Shown piece after piece: positions 1-10,651 of a stretch of DNA of 64,000 nucleotides (positions are counted from its first letter, which is position 1; every line of letters starts with the position of its first letter). The notes beneath the pieces were generated by a model that saw only the letters and a program-made list of their open reading frames with translations, was not told where the DNA came from and searched no databases. This stretch comes from Gadus chalcogrammus (lineage: Eukaryota > Chordata > Actinopteri > Gadiformes > Gadidae), in the NCBI RefSeq assembly GCF_026213295.1, contig NC_079414.1, positions 11,224,362 to 11,288,361 on the forward strand, read 5' to 3'. Made by a program: the position numbers and the translations under genes.

Positions 1-724
1 GTACGGGAAGAATGTTTAAACGGCATACAAAATCGAAATAAAGCCCTAATTTCACGCTAGTAGACACAGTTCCTGTATCTGGGCCTTTATGATAGGCCTA
101 TTCACTCCATACGACTTAAAATGAATCTCAAAGTTGCATTTGTTGATTAATTATCAAATGTGGAAGAAATCAATGCCTTCGCTCAGGGTAATTCAGTGAG
201 CCATTGCAGATGTCAAGATAGAGCTGGCTACACCAAGCAGAGCGGTTACGTGTCAGTAGCCTTCATCTTCTCTTTTGTCTGACCTCTATCCATTTTCTAG
301 GCTTTTCGTTTTGAGTGTCTTTATAAAACCATGTTTAAAATATGCGTAATATAACACTTCAATGTATAGTAAGTAGGCTGCTGTATGTGTTTTGTTCATT
401 TATTTAAAACTGACTTCAATGGCATTCAGCGTGGAGGAGAGGGAGATTGGAACGCACAAACGCGTCAAATGTCTGACTAACCAGTGAATTCAGTGTAATT
501 TCAAAATGTTTGGGTTTCGTGTAGCAGGCTAGACAGACAGCTGCGATGGAACCTGAATTCGTTAAAGTGAATAAATGCGTGTGGTAACACGCCTGTGTTT
601 AATGTACGAAATTAGAACAAATTAGTTCAAAATTAAAACCAAAAGCAATATAATCGAAAATGTACCACTTTTAAGGGTTTCCCAATATCGATTAGTGCAT
701 TGCATTGTGTTCTGCTTAGAATAG
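1..724. other. Unassigned intergenic DNA
   Basis: AT-rich DNA with frequent stops in all frames. I see no transposon end, RNA gene or coding signal here. Confidence 0.5.
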
Positions 725-1015
725 GCAAGGCAAGGACACTTTATTTATGTAGCACTTTTCATACTTGAGGCAGACTCAAAGTGCTTCACATACAATACAA
801 TTAAATAATAAAATAAAAAAGATAAGCAAAAGAAAACAAATTCAAATTAAAAGAAAACTGAATGCAATAAAGTTAAAAAAAATATCATTAAATAGCAAAG
901 TTAAGAAAGGCATTATAGAAAAAACAATGTTGTTAAGATTTAGCAGAAAGTTAAAGCAAACAGAAAAGTCTTCAGTCTTGTTTTAAAAATGGTCAGAGTT
1001 AGGGCAAGTCTTGAT
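725..1015 (-). mobile_element. 3' end of an L2-type LINE (5' truncated)
   Basis: The plus strand starts with GGCAAGGCAAG and a 'TTTATTTATGTAGCACTTTTC' style block that I recognise as the reversed 3' tail of teleost L2-like LINEs. On the minus strand the far end encodes TIFKTRLKTFLFAL, which matches the extreme C-terminus of L2 reverse transcriptases. The same motif ends the longer L2 at 25206 as IFKSRLKTHLFSLAF. Everything upstream of this tail is missing, as is usual for 5' truncated LINE insertions. Family assignment is from memory, not from a search. Confidence 0.6.
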
Positions 1016-1074
1016 TAATCTTCAATATGCCTACATGTTTTGAATTAAAGATAGGCCTAATATTTAAGGCAGTA

Positions 1075-1549
1075 ACGCCTCGCTTCCACATACGTACATT
1101 CTCGTATGCGATCCAACCGCCTCCGACCGAAAGTCCATTCATTCCTATGTGATTCTCCGTAATGTCAGTTTTTCCTCCGAGACTCCTCCCCTCCGTAAAA
1201 TTTCTGTCCGGTATGTCCGTAATATACGTTCAAAAAATTTAACTTTCGGCGTCGTTTTACGGAGATACCGTATGAAAGTTTTTATGTTTTTCACAAAATA
1301 TGTAAGTACCTGGCAGGCCAAACTCCTCGCTGATCTCTTTCCAAGCCTGGTTGGTTTTGTTTTTATCTCTGTTGTCGATCCTCATGTTCCAAAGTACCGG
1401 TCTCCTAAAAACGGCCATTATCATACGTTCCCCCATCTTTTTGGCTGTCCGTAAATAAATTCATGTCCATACATAAAACACTAGCGACCCCTTACGTAAA
1501 TCTACGGAAGCACGGATACGAAAAAACTACGTATGTGGAAACGAGGTGT
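1075..1549. mobile_element. MITE with ACGCCTCG inverted ends and TA duplication
   Basis: The ends are inverted repeats: ACGCCTCGCTTCCACATACG on the left and the complement of CGTATGTGGAAACGAGGTGT on the right, flanked by TA on both sides (1073-1074 and 1550-1551). The interior has no transposase. The palindromic MITE at 8722-9439 begins with the similar ACGCCCCG and also has TA flanks. The right end overlaps the target duplication of the large hAT at 1556, so that hAT landed on the MITE edge. Confidence 0.6.
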
Positions 1550-2395
1550 TATAGCCAGTAGCGGTTCCTGGCCGAGCTCACCAGGGAGGCAAACATGAAC
1601 GCGCATTCATGAACACACGCATTCATGAACACGCGCAGTGTACCCGCACATGCATGTCTTTTCTAACTGTGTGTTCACACCAAACGCAAATTTTTTTTTC
1701 CCGTTTGCGTTGTTGCCGAAGTTTTGTCGCGCCACACATCATAATCTGTCGCTGTGCAAGTTTTGTTGAATTTGTCGCGCCACAACAAGATAACCACCAT
1801 TGCATGTCTTTACCTTTTGTGGAAGAGGGAGAGACGTTGGAGGACCCGACGCAGTATATTCATAATATTGTAATGATCACGGAAGAGGCAGTGAATGAAG
1901 TAATGAATAGACAGAGATTTATTGGATAGGCCTACCTAATAAACCGTTGGAACACACAAGACCGGAAACATAGCAACGTCGGTAAACAAACCCCGAGAAG
2001 CCCAATCCCTATGAGAGCTCCCCGCGCTACGGCCATCCGGAGGCGCACAGAGCTTTTGGCCGTGATATTATGCATACAAATATTATATTATATACTATTA
2101 TATTATATATTGAGCTCCAGGAGTCGCAAACGGCAACATTCACTTTCTCCTCCATGCTGCAGTACACCCCGGACTGCACTGCACTGAGTTTGACGGTTGA
2201 ACGCTGATTGGCTGTTACGTTACACATGTGACTCAGTGGTCACGCTTTTGAACGCTGATTGGCTATCATCACGCGAAATTCGCGTCAAAGTTCAAATATT
2301 TCAACTTGCGCGAAATTGTCGCGCCACAAATCCTCGTGAACGCACTCGCCTGTGCACTGTGAAAGTGTGGCGCGACAAATCAAAACTTGTCGCCG

Positions 2396-2442
2396 GTTCT
2401 ATTTCATGTAGGCTACGCCGTCTAGGCTTCGCCTTATGGGCT
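2396..2442 (+). repeat. DIRS left inverted terminal repeat
   Basis: It reads GTTCTATTTCATGTAGGCTA onward to TTATGGGCT and is the exact complement of 9893-9939. Similarity stops abruptly after TATGGGCT. Confidence 0.9.
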
Positions 2443-2639
2443 TGTCCCGTGCGCGCGCCACTCGCTGAAAATTTCAAACTATGCACCAATCAGCGTGGGC
2501 ACCGCCCACATTTCCCACGGTATCGTGTCGATATTACGCGGTGTATACCGTCGCTCATCCTCCCTTTTCTTTCAGCACTTGTGCTTATCAGCGGAAAATC
2601 GAGAATACATTAAGATGACTTAGACAAAACGGATCTCCC

Positions 2640-3400
2640 AAGCCGGTGGCAGCGGCTCAGGCGAGGCCTTGGACAAACGGCCCTCTTCAGGGCCACCTGA
2701 GAGCGCTCCTGGAGCTAGGTCCTTTTCAGGACCCCTATGCGCCTCCTGTCCCGCCTCCCTGGCACCGGGTGACGGGCACTTGGCGTGTTTTCGGTGCCTC
2801 GGCGCCGACCACGCCGCAGCTGCTATGGCGGCCCCCGTCTCCTGTGTCGCCTGCCGGGAGCTGCCTGAAGAGGGGATCCTCTCCAGGCATCTCTTCTTTT
2901 CTCCTGCGGTGGACCTCGCTGACGCCATCGACTGGACGGTGATGACGGCATCATCGACGCCGACAACGACGCCTCCTTGGACGACGTCTTCGGTGACTCG
3001 GCCACCGTCGTCCAACGTGGGAAACCGCGCCGGATGGCCGATCTCTTCTGGAGATCATGGGTGAGGCGGCGGCCATCAAGGGAATTCCCATGCCGGCCCC
3101 GCCTCTCGTCCCCCTATATGATGATATGCAGGGCGAGTGCTTTCGCGCCCCATCTTCTTCCCGGCAGGCTACCCAGTGCCCCCGGTTCCCGCCTGTGCAG
3201 CACCTGTTCAATGCTGCTGGTGGGGACCCTTCGACCCTGAAGGCCCCGGTGAAAATCCTTCACGGATTTCACCAACGTGGAGGGGTGGGCCGATACTCAG
3301 GCGAGGGTGATCCCTCGCCTGGAGCCTCCCCTGGCAGCGCTTCTCTGTCCGGGCGCCGGATGGCACCCTAACGAAAAGCCGCTGCCCCCCGACCGCCTCC
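2640..3400 (+). pseudogene. DIRS gag-like ORF, frameshifted
   Basis: The first part (about 2669-2930) encodes a cysteine/histidine cluster, CASCPASL then LACFRCLGADH then SCVACREL, which resembles the N-terminal zinc-binding region of fish DIRS gag proteins. Coding then moves to other frames, with IKGIPMPAPPLVPLYDDM near 3069-3122. At least one frameshift separates the two segments and a stop follows at about 3370, before the reverse transcriptase. GC content is high, as in the rest of the DIRS coding region. No other gene family fits better. Confidence 0.65.
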
Positions 3401-3407
3401 AGAGACA

Positions 3408-3825
3408 GATTGTCGGCGGTGCGTTCTACCATCATGGTTGGACAACACGTTGAGATGGGGCCATCCCATACAGTTCAAGCGTCTTCCCCCACCCTTTATG
3501 GGGTTGGTGGAGACCACGCTACGGGACCCGGCTGCGAGCACGGCTCTGGCAGCAGAGGTGGCACGTCTCTTGGTGAAGGGGGCCATCACTGTCGTTCCCC
3601 CCCACGAGTCTCACCTAGGGTTTTATTCCCGCTACTTCCTGGTTTCCAAGAAGTCAGGGGAAAAGAGACCTATTCTGGATCTTCGCGTGTTCAACAGATT
3701 CGTTGCCGCGAGGAAATTCAGAATGCTCACTGTCTGAGCGTTGCTCCGGTGTGTGAGAGAGGGCGATTGGTTCACATCCCTGGATCTCAAGGATGCTTAC
3801 TTCCACGTCCCTATTCAGCGTACTG
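3408..3825 (+). pseudogene. First, partial copy of the DIRS reverse transcriptase start
   Basis: This segment encodes the first part of a reverse transcriptase: LVKGAITVVPPHESHLGFYS, then RYFLVSKKSGEKRPILDLRV, then FTSLDLKDAYFHVPIQR, which carries the first catalytic aspartate. It is a near-identical copy of 4540-4925 and stops just after the DAYFHV motif, where unrelated GC-rich DNA begins. A stop follows FRMLTV at 3735. The intact order resumes only in the second copy. Template switching or unequal exchange inside the DIRS could explain the duplication. Confidence 0.8.
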
Positions 3826-4450
3826 ATCATGGAGGCGGCCGCCCGGAACACTGGGACCTGCATGGACCCCGCATCCTCCCGGCCTGCTGGTGGGAGGAGC
3901 CCGTGAGAATCGCCCCGAACCGGGAACGATTCTCACGGACAGACTGTTATTCCTTAGGCCACCTGCGTCCTACGCTTGTGGTGCGTTCCTCCATGTTGCC
4001 TATTTCCCCCCCTCAGCCCGGTGGCTGCAGGGTGGCGGTCGGACGGCGTGTTCATATGGCCTCTGGTTCACCTGCTTCTAAGAAGCGGCATCCCTTGGAG
4101 CCTTGTGGACGGATCAGAGACTCGTTGCACGAGCCCGTGGACACGGCCGCTTGTACCGGTCTCCTGGTTCCCCACATTATCCCCTCTACCTTCCTTCAAC
4201 ACTTTGTGGGAGGTGAGGAGACGGGTCCGCGCGCTGTGGTTACAGCCTGCGGACCGCGCATGCGCACAGGTGCGGCGGCCGCACGGCTCGCTCCCTGTTC
4301 AGCGGGCACGAGCGCGACGTCTAGACAGCTCGTTGTTTTTACAGCCGCTGGTTCTGGTACGTCTCCTACGCTCGCTGAGCCTCCTCCCTTTCATGGGAAG
4401 CACCCCTTGGTTCACACGCAGTGTGGAGACGGCAGGGGCCGAGGAATATG
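3826..4450 (+). other. Filler between the two reverse transcriptase copies
   Basis: This GC-rich DNA has no recognisable domain. It contains a short inverted repeat at about 3902-3940 (GTGAGAATCGCCCCG and CGGGAACGATTCTCAC). It is probably a displaced DIRS gag or leader segment, since the reading just before copy two (about 4440-4550, GLPQLSARPLSDRYACWQ) resembles the normal approach to a DIRS reverse transcriptase. I cannot prove its origin. Confidence 0.4.
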
Positions 4451-5652
4451 GGTTATTCCTGAATGGTCTTCCTCAGCTGTCGGCTCGCCCTCTCTCCGAC
4501 CGCTATGCGTGTTGGCAAGAGCGGTGCGTTCTGTCATCGTGGTTGGACACCATGTGAGATGGGGCCCTCCCATACAGTTTAACGCTTCGTCCCCGACCCT
4601 TTATAGGGTTGGTCGAGACCACGCTACGGGACCCGGCTGCGAGCACGGCTCTGGCAGCAGAGGTGGCACGTCTCTTGGTGAAGGGGGCCATCACTGTCGT
4701 TCCCCCCCACGAGTCTCACCTAGGGTTTTATTCCCGCTACTTCCTGGTTTCCAAGAAGTCAGGGGAAAAGAGACCTATTCTGGATCTTCGCGTGTTCAAC
4801 AGATTCGTTGCCGCAAGGAAGTTCAGAATGCTCACTGTCGGAGCGTTGTTCCGGTGTGTGAGAGAGGGCGATTGGTTCACATCCCTGGATCAAAAGGATG
4901 CTTACCTCCACGTCCCTGTTCGGCAGGCGCACAGGAAGTTTCTCTGCTTTGCCTTTATGGGGATGGCGTACGAGTACCAGTGTCTGCCGTTCGGCTACTC
5001 CCTGGCTCCGCGCACCTTCTCAAAGTGTGCGGAGACGGCGTTGGAACCCCTCAGGCGTCAGGGAAAGAGGATTCTCTTCTACCTAGACGACCTGCTTATT
5101 CTTAGCAACTCAGAGGAGACCGCGAGAAGGGCCACCATGTTGGTGATAAACCATCTCCCCTTCCTGGGTTTTGCCATCAACTGGGAGAAGAGCTCCCCGC
5201 TCCCCAGCCGGCAGACAGTTTACTCTGGGCTTTGCCTAGACTCAGCCACCATGACTGCGATGTTTTCGCCTCCTCGGCGAGACGCCATCCTGTCGGCGCT
5301 CTCCCGTTTTCGCGTTCGCAGAAACGTGACCGCACTGTCCACCATGCGCCTGTTAGGGCTGATGGCAGCTGCCTACCCCGTGGTCCCCCTGGGTCTGCCT
5401 TTTATGCGCAGACTCCAGCTGTGTTTTGCTCGCCAACGGTTGGACCCCAGGCAACATAAGCTCAGGGTGCTCCTCGTTCCCTGTTCGGTGTTGCCAGATC
5501 TGGAATATTGGAAAAGACCCTCCGCCCTTCTCAGGGGTGTTCCCCTGGGCAGGTTGGCGTCCTACGTAATGGTCTTCAAGGACGCCTCGTTGACAGGTTG
5601 GGGAGGAACGTGCCTCTCTCACTTGGTCGGAGACCAAGTGAGAGACACATAA
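4451..5652 (+). pseudogene. DIRS reverse transcriptase, main copy
   Basis: From 4609 a long open frame encodes a complete reverse transcriptase core: KGAITVVPPHESHLGFYS, RPILDLRVFNRF, FTSLDQKDAYLHVPV (first catalytic Asp), QCLPFGYSLAPRTFSK, and the active-site box LFYLDDLLIL at about 5080-5100. This is followed by thumb/connection sequence up to FKDASLTGWGG, the start of RNase H. A one-base insertion near 4585 puts the first residues out of frame. A short duplication of ACATAAATGT near 5648-5668 adds a stop and breaks the join to the RNase H. Confidence 0.9.
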
Positions 5653-6365
5653 ATGTAACACACATAAATGTGTTGGAGCTCGACGCTGTGAGGAAAGTGC
5701 TGTTGCATTTCTTTCACCTGGTGCGCGGCCGCCACGTTCTGATCAGGACAGACAGCGAATCGGCGGCGGCGTACATCAACAGACAGGGGGGAGTCCGCTC
5801 CCCTGCTCTCCTGCTCTCCACCGAAAGGCGGTCGAGCTCTGGCTTTGGGCTCATCAGTATCTCCTCAGTCTGAGAGCCCTGCATATCGCGGGTGCCCAGA
5901 ACTTTGGGGCGGACCTCATGTCTCGAGGCGGTCCCCGCCGAGACGAGTGGCAGTTACATCCCGACATTGTCAGACTGATCTGGCAGAGGTTCGGGACGGC
6001 GCAGGTAGACCTCTTCGCGTCCAGGGAGAACACGCACTGCAGATGGTGGTTCTCCCTCAGCTCTCGGGATCTCCCTCCGTTGGGGGTAGATGCGTTGGCA
6101 CACACACCTTGGCCGCAGGCTCTCTTGTATGCGTTTCCCACGCTCCAGGTGATCCTTCCTCTTCTGGAACGGTTCAGACAGGAGAGACTGTCCCTGATAT
6201 TAGTGGCCCCGGAGAACCGATCAGCTCTGTGCTTTCCAGAGCTGGCCGCACTCTCGCGGTCGGCGCCCTGGCCGGTACCGTTCAGGCCGGATGCGCTTTC
6301 ACAGGCCCACGGGACGGTGCACCACCCGCCCGATGTCTTGGGACGGCTGTTGGTTTGGAGAGGTT
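5653..6365 (+). pseudogene. DIRS RNase H and downstream region
   Basis: It continues the RNase H fold with NVLELDAV (the acidic helix) and LIRTDSESAAAYINRQGG (a further active-site Asp). In another frame (5918-6367) comes a conserved DIRS segment: DEWQLHPDIVRLIWQRFG, VDLFASRENTHCRWWFS, and VDALAHTPWPQALLYAFP. I recognise this block as typical of fish DIRS elements between the RNase H and the recombinase. Frameshifts separate the parts. Confidence 0.75.
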
Positions 6366-7388
6366 GATCCTGCAGGGCAAAGGTTTGCCTGAGACGGTTA
6401 TCAACACTATTCAGAGTGCTCGTGCGCCTTCTACTTCTTCCCTCTATGCGGCGAAGTGGTGTGCCTTCTCTAATTGGTGTGAGAGGAACCACGCTGTCCC
6501 ATCTCAATGCGAAGTGGGAAGCGTGCTTTTGTTTCTGCAAAACTTATTGGAGAAAGGTTAGGCCTTCTCCACTATCAAGGTCTATGCGACAGCCGTTTCG
6601 GCTGGCCATGCAGGCTCTGATGGTGGACCGATCTTCAGCCATCCACTGGTCAAGAGATTCTTGCGTGGGGCTAGACGGGTTGGGCCTGTTTTCACGCGTG
6701 CTTATTACACCACGCTGGGATCTCCCCACCGTGTTGCGCGGATTGTCCAGGGATCCTTTCGAGCCTCTTTCTCACGCCCCTTTGGATGCCCTGTCCTTTA
6801 AGACGGCGCTCTTATTGGCCTTGGTTTCTGCCAAGCGGGCCGGTGAGCTAACCGCTCTGTCTGTCAGCCCGAGTTGCTTGTTGCTAAACGAGGACAGCTC
6901 CTTCGCGTTGCTCAGACCTAATCCTGCGTTCCTCCAGAAGAACATCAATAGTTATTTTCGGTCGAGGGATATTGTGCTTAAGGCTTTTCGCCCCCCGCCT
7001 CATTCTAGTGAGGCGGAGGCGGAATTGCATCTCTAATGCAATTGCATTGGCTATGTACGTGAATCGCTCGGCCGCGTTCCGCTCCACACAACAGTTGTTT
7101 GTGTGTTATAGCGACGCTAGCAGGGGCCGCGCTCTCTCTAAGCAGCGGTTTTCTCGCTGGATATGTGAGGGTGTTTGCTTAGCCTACACACCGTTGGGTG
7201 TTAAAGCTCACTCCACACGGAGCGTGGCCGCTTCAACGGGTCTACTCAAGGGCGTTTCGGTGGAAGACATCTGCGCGGCTGCGTCTTGGTCTTCCCCCGG
7301 CCCCTTTGTCCGTTTTAACATGTTAGACATGTCCAGGGGTTCACTCGGCAACTCTGTGCTGGAGTCCGGGACATCTTTTACGGCTTAA
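6360..7388 (+). pseudogene. DIRS tyrosine recombinase
   Basis: The N-terminal DNA-binding part (IQSARAPSTSSLYAAKW, QNLLEKG) meets an in-frame TAG at 6559 and continues as AFSTIKVYATAVSAG. The catalytic part shows LVSAKRAGELTAL (arginine I) near 6825-6860 and VKAHSTRSVAAS (HxxR) near 7201-7235. The end reads ASWSSPGPFVRFNMLDM, where related recombinases have a tyrosine. Here the codon is AAC (Asn), so the nucleophile appears lost. Frames change at least twice. In DIRS this enzyme replaces an integrase and joins circular DNA to the target. Confidence 0.85.
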
Positions 7389-7468
7389 GAATATAGACAT
7401 GTTCTTTAAAGCGGCGTGGTTGGATTTCCTCTCGCCGGCTGGCGAGTTGGACTTGACTACCAGTCTAA

Positions 7469-8239
7469 AGGTGCGGCCACACCAGACGCGTATCTCGCGT
7501 ACTTCGCGTCTCAAATCGCCATTTTTTCCATAGGGAACCATTGGTTTAATACGCGTATTACGCGTTTCACGCGTATTAAGCGTATAAGCAACATTGTACG
7601 CGCGTATAGCGCGTATGTGGCGCGTATATTTACGCGCAATACGCGCTATACGCGCGTATATCGCGTATATCGCGTACATTTCAAGAGTTCAAAAAATTGA
7701 ACTTTTTACGCGAAGTACGCGAGATACGCGTCTGACGATAGCCGCGTTGCCCAATCAGCGTTGAGCTTGACCCGACGTCACTGGCAGAGAGTAGTGAGCT
7801 TGGACAGAAGCATACGGCCGACATCTTTCTTTATTCTGTGTGGAAATAGTAACATAGTTACGCCATTAAATGCTTTTATGGAAACATTTCTAGCGAGAAA
7901 TGTGCATTTTACTTCCATAATGTTCGCTCGGTGAATGTGAAGGAAGTTTGGTTTGATAGTTATGACGAAGAGGGAACGCTCCGTTCACTTGCATGGACAG
8001 AGTCTCTGGTTACTAAGCAACCTCAACGTCTTGGCGGACTATATATCTGCTGATCAACACTACGAATGCTGGAAACACACCAGACACACCATGTGAAGTT
8101 ATTTAACCCGATTATTGTTATTTATATCCGAGATTATTTAATCTAACCCGATCTAAACTCTATCACCCAAACACGGCGGCGTTTGGGTTTCCTACCTCGG
8201 ACTCCAGCGCAGCTTATCCTGGGGCAACACACACACACA

Positions 8240-8282
<43 letters not shown>

Positions 8283-8337
8283 ACACACACACCCAAGTGT
8301 TGGAGCCTTTACCGTGAGGAGCCTCATCCTGGGGCAA

Positions 8338-8380
<43 letters not shown>

Positions 8381-8719
8381 CCACGGCCGACAACTTTCTT
8401 TATTCTGGGTGGAAATAGTAACATAGTTACGCCATTAAATGCGTTTATGGAAACATTTTTAGCGAGAAATGTGCATTTTACTTTCGTAATGTTTGCTCGG
8501 TGAATGTGAAGGATGTTTGGTTTGATAGTTATGAGGAAGAGGGAACGCTCCGTTCACTTGCATGGACATGGACTGGACTCATCTAGGCGAGTGACGTATG
8601 CGCGTATGGCGCGTATTGCGCGTATGTGACCATTTTTGACACAAAATGGTCAAGCAACATTTTACGCGCGTATCTCGCGTAAAAAGTACGCGAGATACGC
8701 GTCTGGTGTGGCCGCACCT
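7469..8719. mobile_element. PIF/Harbinger-type MITE, copy A
   Basis: The ends AGGTGCGGCCACACCAGACG and the complement of CGTCTGGTGTGGCCGCACCT are perfect inverted repeats. TAA flanks both sides (7466-7468 and 8720-8722), the 3-bp TWA duplication of PIF/Harbinger elements. The interior is rich in CGCGTAT words and has two copies of a block with TTTCTAGCGAGAAATGTGC and GGTGAATGTGAAGG (about 7840-8000 and 8400-8570), separated by CA microsatellites. There is no transposase. A close relative lies at 44708-45730. Confidence 0.85.
8226..8380. repeat. Two CA microsatellites inside MITE copy A
   Basis: CA-rich runs at about 8226-8296 and 8336-8380, separated by a short spacer. GGGGCAA(G/C)AC precedes both runs, so the second looks like a local duplication. 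Copy B at 44708 lacks these runs, which explains most of the length difference between the two copies. Confidence 0.85.
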
Positions 8720-8721
8720 TA

Positions 8722-9439
8722 ACGCCCCGTGCCCACTACCTCCGTCAGTTGTCCGTTGCCCATTGACTTTGAATGGGGACGGTCGCGCAATGCATTGTGG
8801 ATCCGTCCGTTGACTTGGAGCGTTCGCCACCGTCAAAAAGTTGAAAAATGTTCAACTTTTTCGGCAGCGACGGTTCCGTCATCCAATCAGATCGCGTATG
8901 CAAATTTAAGCACTGTGACGCGACTCGGGCTCTGACGATACTGGAAAGCGGGAAAGCGGGTCTTCTTGCCTCGCAACAAGCAGGAAGAAGCGGGAAGAAC
9001 CCGGCGAAGCGATTTGATTGGCTGACGGTTGCCTCTGCAAAGACTACTCCCCCATCCGTCAGCCACGCCTTCCCACGTCCGTTGACTGACGGTGCACTGC
9101 ACCGGATGGGTGAGTAGTCTTTGCAGAGGCATCCGTCAGCCAATCAAATCGCTTCGCCGGGTTCTTCCCGCTTCTTCCTGCTTGTTGCGAGGCAAGATGA
9201 CCCGCTTTCCCGCTTTCCAGTATCGTCAGAGCCCGTGTCGCGTCACAGTGCCTACATTTGCATACGCGATCTGATTGGATGACGGAACCGTCGCTGCCGA
9301 AAAAGTTGAACATTTTTCAACTTTCTGACGGTGGCGAACGCTCCAACTGAACGGACGGATCCACAATGCATTGCGCGCCCGTCCCCATTCAAAGTCAATG
9401 GGCAACGGTCAACTGACGGAGGTAGTGGGCACGGGGCGT
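8722..9439. mobile_element. Palindromic MITE (fold-back), TA duplication
   Basis: The two halves are nearly perfect inverted copies meeting at about 9080, so the single strand would fold into one 350-bp hairpin. It begins ACGCCCCGTGCCCACTACCT and ends with the complement. TA occurs at 8720-8721 and 9440-9441. It abuts the Harbinger MITE exactly, sharing the TAA at 8720-8722. There is no coding capacity. Open frames read through it on both strands are mirror shadows. Confidence 0.8.
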
Positions 9440-9441
9440 TA

Positions 9442-9892
9442 CTCTCCCACCGTTTTCAAATGAAAAACAGGCTAGGGTTTTTTTTCTATTGGCCCGCCAA
9501 TTGTCAGGTGGTTTTGTTTGCCAGTATGTTACTCCTGCCGTTTCTTTCAAATAAGAAACGGCCGAGAGAGACCCCTTATTGGAGAGCCGGATTCCGTAGC
9601 TCCGCCCCCGGTGGTAGCGGACCTAATGGAAACCGTGTTGCTCTGGTTTTTCTTTTCCTTTTCATGGGTTCCATGAAGAACGGATTAGAGCCGGAGTCTT
9701 TATAGACTCACTTTTTTCTCTGTTGATCATTGCCTTGCTTGATCTAGGAGGAATTCGTTTTTTATTAAGCTGTTGTGTTTTACACTTCCTTGGCTTTTTG
9801 AGTCTTAATGTGCTCTGGTGACTTAAGTCGTTTTGACTGGGGTCCAGCAGGAGTAGGCTCCATTGATCGGGCTCCGCTCGCAGCTTCACCTT
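9442..9892 (+). other. DIRS 3' non-coding region
   Basis: DIRS sequence resumes after the palindromic MITE with CTCTCCCACCGTTTTCAAAT and runs to the right inverted repeat. DIRS elements normally carry an internal complementary region here, but I could not identify it by eye. There is no coding signal. Confidence 0.5.
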
Positions 9893-9939
9893 AGCCCATA
9901 AGGCGAAGCCTAGACGGCGTAGCCTACATGAAATAGAAC
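9893..9939 (+). repeat. DIRS right inverted terminal repeat
   Basis: Exact complement of 2396-2442, beginning AGCCCATAAGGCGAAGCCTA and ending TAGAAC. Confidence 0.9.
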
Positions 9940-10065
9940 AAGAGTTATAATAACATAACTATCGTTTTCTCTTGCGAAAAATTCGCCCTATACGCGTCTA
10001 TACGTTCACTTTGTATGAGATCCTGTCGCCCCGTCGCGGTTGGTGTGAACACACAAGCGTAGGCC

Positions 10066-10394
10066 TAAACAACTTTAAAAAAACATACTCGCGTGACGCG
10101 TCGTTTGGAGGCGCCGTTAGAGAGGATAATAACTAAAATAAACTAGACACTTAACAGTGTATCAGCAGAGTGCAATGCTTCTAAACTTTTAATCAAACGA
10201 GCAAACAAAGTTCAACTTCATGAAGTTAAGTGCATTCATGGTGCGTGCATGCTGCTTAAATGCAATGCATGGCATGGCAGCGTACAGGGTCAACGACACG
10301 TAGCCTATCTTCCAATCATATAAATATAATATTGTGGAAATTGCATTAAATCATCTTGATGTTGGTTCTGTTTGTCTTGTTTTTGTCCCTATTT
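10066..10394. other. Unassigned, probably hAT-1 interior
   Basis: There is no coding signal and no transposon end. It lies between the MITE/DIRS block and a LINE tail, inside the hAT-1 boundaries. Confidence 0.4.
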
Positions 10395-10651
10395 TAATAA
10401 TAATAATTAATAATAATTCATTTTATTTATATAGCGCTTTTCAATGACACAAAGACGCTTACAGAAGGGGGGGACCTAACTCACCACCACCAGTGTGTAG
10501 CACCCACTTGGGTGATGCACGGCAGCCAATCTGCGCCAGAACGCTCACCACACACCAGTTTAAGGTGGAGAGTGAGGGAATTGATGAGTCAGCCAATTGT
10601 ACAGGAGGATTATTAGGGGGCCAGATTGAATGAGCCTGGTTGGGCCAGGAC
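10395..10651 (+). mobile_element. LINE 3' region, left part (split by IS3EU-like A)
   Basis: It carries TTTTATTTATATAGCGCTTT, CACCACCAGTGTGTAGCACC and GATGCACGGCAGCCAATCTG, a block I recognise as a common teleost LINE-derived 3' region. It breaks at CAGGAC (10646-10651) and resumes at 12637 with CAGGACACCGGGGAAACCCC. Removing 10652-12642 restores the usual order. Confidence 0.65.

Larger units (their letters stand above)
2396..9939 (+). mobile_element. DIRS-type tyrosine-recombinase retrotransposon (decayed)
   Basis: The element is bounded by 47-bp inverted terminal repeats (2396-2442 and 9893-9939), starting GTT and ending AAC, with no target duplication. This is the DIRS pattern. In order it holds a gag-like region, a partially duplicated reverse transcriptase, RNase H, and a tyrosine recombinase rather than an integrase. 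Two MITEs (7469-8719 and 8722-9439) sit just after the recombinase. Without them the element is about 5.6 kb, a normal DIRS length. Several stops and frameshifts show it is dead. Confidence 0.9.
1668..10060. mobile_element. Harbinger-like MITE split by the DIRS element
   Basis: TGTGTGTTCACACCAA occurs at 1668 and, in inverted orientation, at about 10041-10055. The left part holds repeated TTGTCGCGCCACA blocks, two GAACGCTGATTGGCT blocks and a near-palindrome at 2272-2320. This style is common to short teleost DNA transposons. The right part is 9940-10060. No clean target duplication can be assigned, so the exact ends are uncertain. The DIRS at 2396-9939 separates the halves. Confidence 0.45.

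Noticed and set aside
1149..1454. 101-residue open frame
   Set aside because: It lies wholly inside the MITE at 1075-1549, with no family resemblance.
2027..2613. Small frames across the MITE/DIRS junction
   Set aside because: They cross the DIRS inverted repeat boundary, show no domain and have poor start context.
5854..6540. 228-residue minus-strand open frame
   Set aside because: Antisense shadow of the DIRS RNase H and recombinase region.
8143..8424. Open frame rich in VCVCVC
   Set aside because: It is a CA/GT microsatellite read as protein. The same applies to frames at 19502-19834 and 29825-30514.
8745..9313. Mirror-image open frames around 8850 and 9150
   Set aside because: They encode the same peptide from the two arms of a palindromic MITE, so they are not independent genes.
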